From a candidate division TA06 bacterium SM23_40 (lineage in GTDB: Bacteria > LJUI01 > SM1-40), in assembly GCA_001303705.1 (NCBI GenBank), contig LJUI01000130.1, forward strand, positions 1-7,286: a stretch of DNA of 7,286 bases. The letters are read 5' to 3'. A program made the translations under genes and the position numbers. Each line of letters opens with the position of its first letter. The first letter of the stretch is position 1. The notes beneath the pieces are model-generated. The model was not told the origin of the DNA and did no database searches. It worked only from the letters and a program-made list of their open reading frames with translations. Shown in pieces: positions 6,714-7,286 of this stretch.

Positions 6714-6718
6714 GTACA

Positions 6719-7286
6719 GTGCGGCCCGATCGAACAATTGCTCTGGCTGTCCTGGGGACCATCCTTTGGCTAGTACCGGGATGGTCTCAGCTTGCATTCA
6801 CGAACGTGACAACGAGTGCCAATGTGGGGAGCGTCGCAGAGGGAGTCGGTGCGACGCTCTTCGATTACGACGGTGACGGTGATCTCGATCTGTATCTCAG
6901 TAACGGGTTCGGGGATGCAAACGTGCTGTACAGCAACGACGGCGACGGGACGTTCACCTCGGTCGTGGGGAGTGGCACAGAGGACACGGGCCCGGGGCGG
7001 GCATGCGTTGCCGGGGATTATGACAACGACGGAGATAACGATATCTATCTCGTGAACTATAATGCTGCAAACATATTATATCGCAATGATGGGGATTCGA
7101 CATTCACGGTAATGGTTGGTGCGAACGTGGGAGATGCGGGCGCGGGCGTGGGGGCAGCCTGGGGCGACTTCGATATGGATGGCGATCTCGACCTGTACGT
7201 CGTCAATTATAATTCGGCGAATATCCTCTACAGCAACGATGGTGATGCAACGTTCACCGTGCTTGTCGGCGCGGGGGTTGGGGACG
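6719..7286 (+). CDS. Secreted FG-GAP/VCBS repeat protein, 3' end beyond the window
   Basis: The 189 visible residues begin with a signal peptide (MRPDRTIALAVLGTILWLVP, then GWSQLA) and continue with FTNVTTSANVGSVAEGVGA. Tandem repeats of about 50 residues follow, each centred on an Asp box: DYDGDGDLDLY at 6863, DYDNDGDNDIY at 7016 and DFDMDGDLDLY at 7166. Each Asp box is followed by an N-ANILY-NDGD-TFT segment. The DxDxDGDxD pattern is the calcium-binding loop of FG-GAP/VCBS blades, which in complete proteins pack into a beta-propeller; the opening FTNVT and the N-LY-NDGDGTFT segments resemble CRTAC1/ASPIC-UnbV-type proteins. The product is probably periplasmic, surface-bound or released and takes part in adhesion or binding; the deciding C-terminal domain is not in the window. 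The GTG start is supported by a perfect Shine-Dalgarno sequence. It follows secF by 38 nt, with no terminator seen, so co-transcription is possible. Confidence 0.93.
   Translation, partial: MRPDRTIALAVLGTILWLVPGWSQLAFTNVTTSANVGSVAEGVGATLFDYDGDGDLDLYLSNGFGDANVLYSNDGDGTFTSVVGSGTEDTGPGRACVAGDYDNDGDNDIYLVNYNAANILYRNDGDSTFTVMVGANVGDAGAGVGAAWGDFDMDGDLDLYVVNYNSANILYSNDGDATFTVLVGAGVGD
6863..7286 (+). repeat. Tandem FG-GAP/VCBS repeats, period 150-153 nt
   Basis: The Asp boxes start at 6863, 7016 and 7166, giving steps of 153 and 150 nt (51 and 50 residues). Two full units and most of a third are visible, and the array continues past the window. The protein sequence of units 2 and 3 is nearly the same, but their codons differ widely, so this is not a recent DNA duplication. 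Confidence 0.9.

Noticed and set aside
6628-7055. Open frames at 6628-6876 and 6816-7055 on the + strand
   Set aside because: Their products are low-complexity and resemble no protein. The frame starting at GTG 6719 has a signal peptide, a perfect ribosome site and FG-GAP repeats covering the same bases.

Overview
The window is about 60% G+C by eye and looks like ordinary chromosome of a Gram-negative-type bacterium. It encodes two predicted lipoproteins, a predicted outer-membrane beta-barrel and a split SecD/SecF pair. I cannot place it taxonomically from sequence alone. The mix of poorly recognisable lipoproteins, a ksgA-linked barrel and an FG-GAP/VCBS secreted protein would fit an uncultured lineage of the FCB superphylum type (Eisenbacteria or Krumholzibacteriota, for example). 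That is a low-confidence inference. I see no rRNA, tRNA, CRISPR array, insertion sequence, attachment site or origin.

All six genes lie on the + strand. Left block (1-3185): the 3' part of rsmA/ksgA (16S rRNA dimethyladenosine methyltransferase), then a 632-residue exported beta-barrel-like protein that overlaps ksgA by 46 nt. Next comes a 200-residue lipoprotein overlapping the barrel gene by 26 nt, and a Rho-independent terminator. Middle (3190-3845): a sigma70-like promoter starts 5 nt after the terminator T-run and has a perfect 8-bp inverted repeat in its spacer. It precedes a second lipoprotein that is a diverged paralogue of the first. Right block (3971-7286): secD and secF, 31 nt apart, then 38 nt later a GTG-started secreted protein with about 50-residue Asp-rich FG-GAP/VCBS repeats that runs off the window.

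The shared theme is the cell envelope. SecDF would use the ion gradient to help Sec export, and the other four identifiable products apart from KsgA carry their own export signals, so they are plausible Sec clients. A direct functional link is not shown by the sequence. I see no clear new defence, mobile or biosynthetic system. The points most worth a second look are: a KsgA whose catalytic NLPY Asn is replaced by Ala; the pair of paralogous NTF2-like lipoproteins separated by a terminator and a palindromic promoter; the unrecognised barrel coupled to one of them; and a 60-residue Glu/Gly insertion in SecF.
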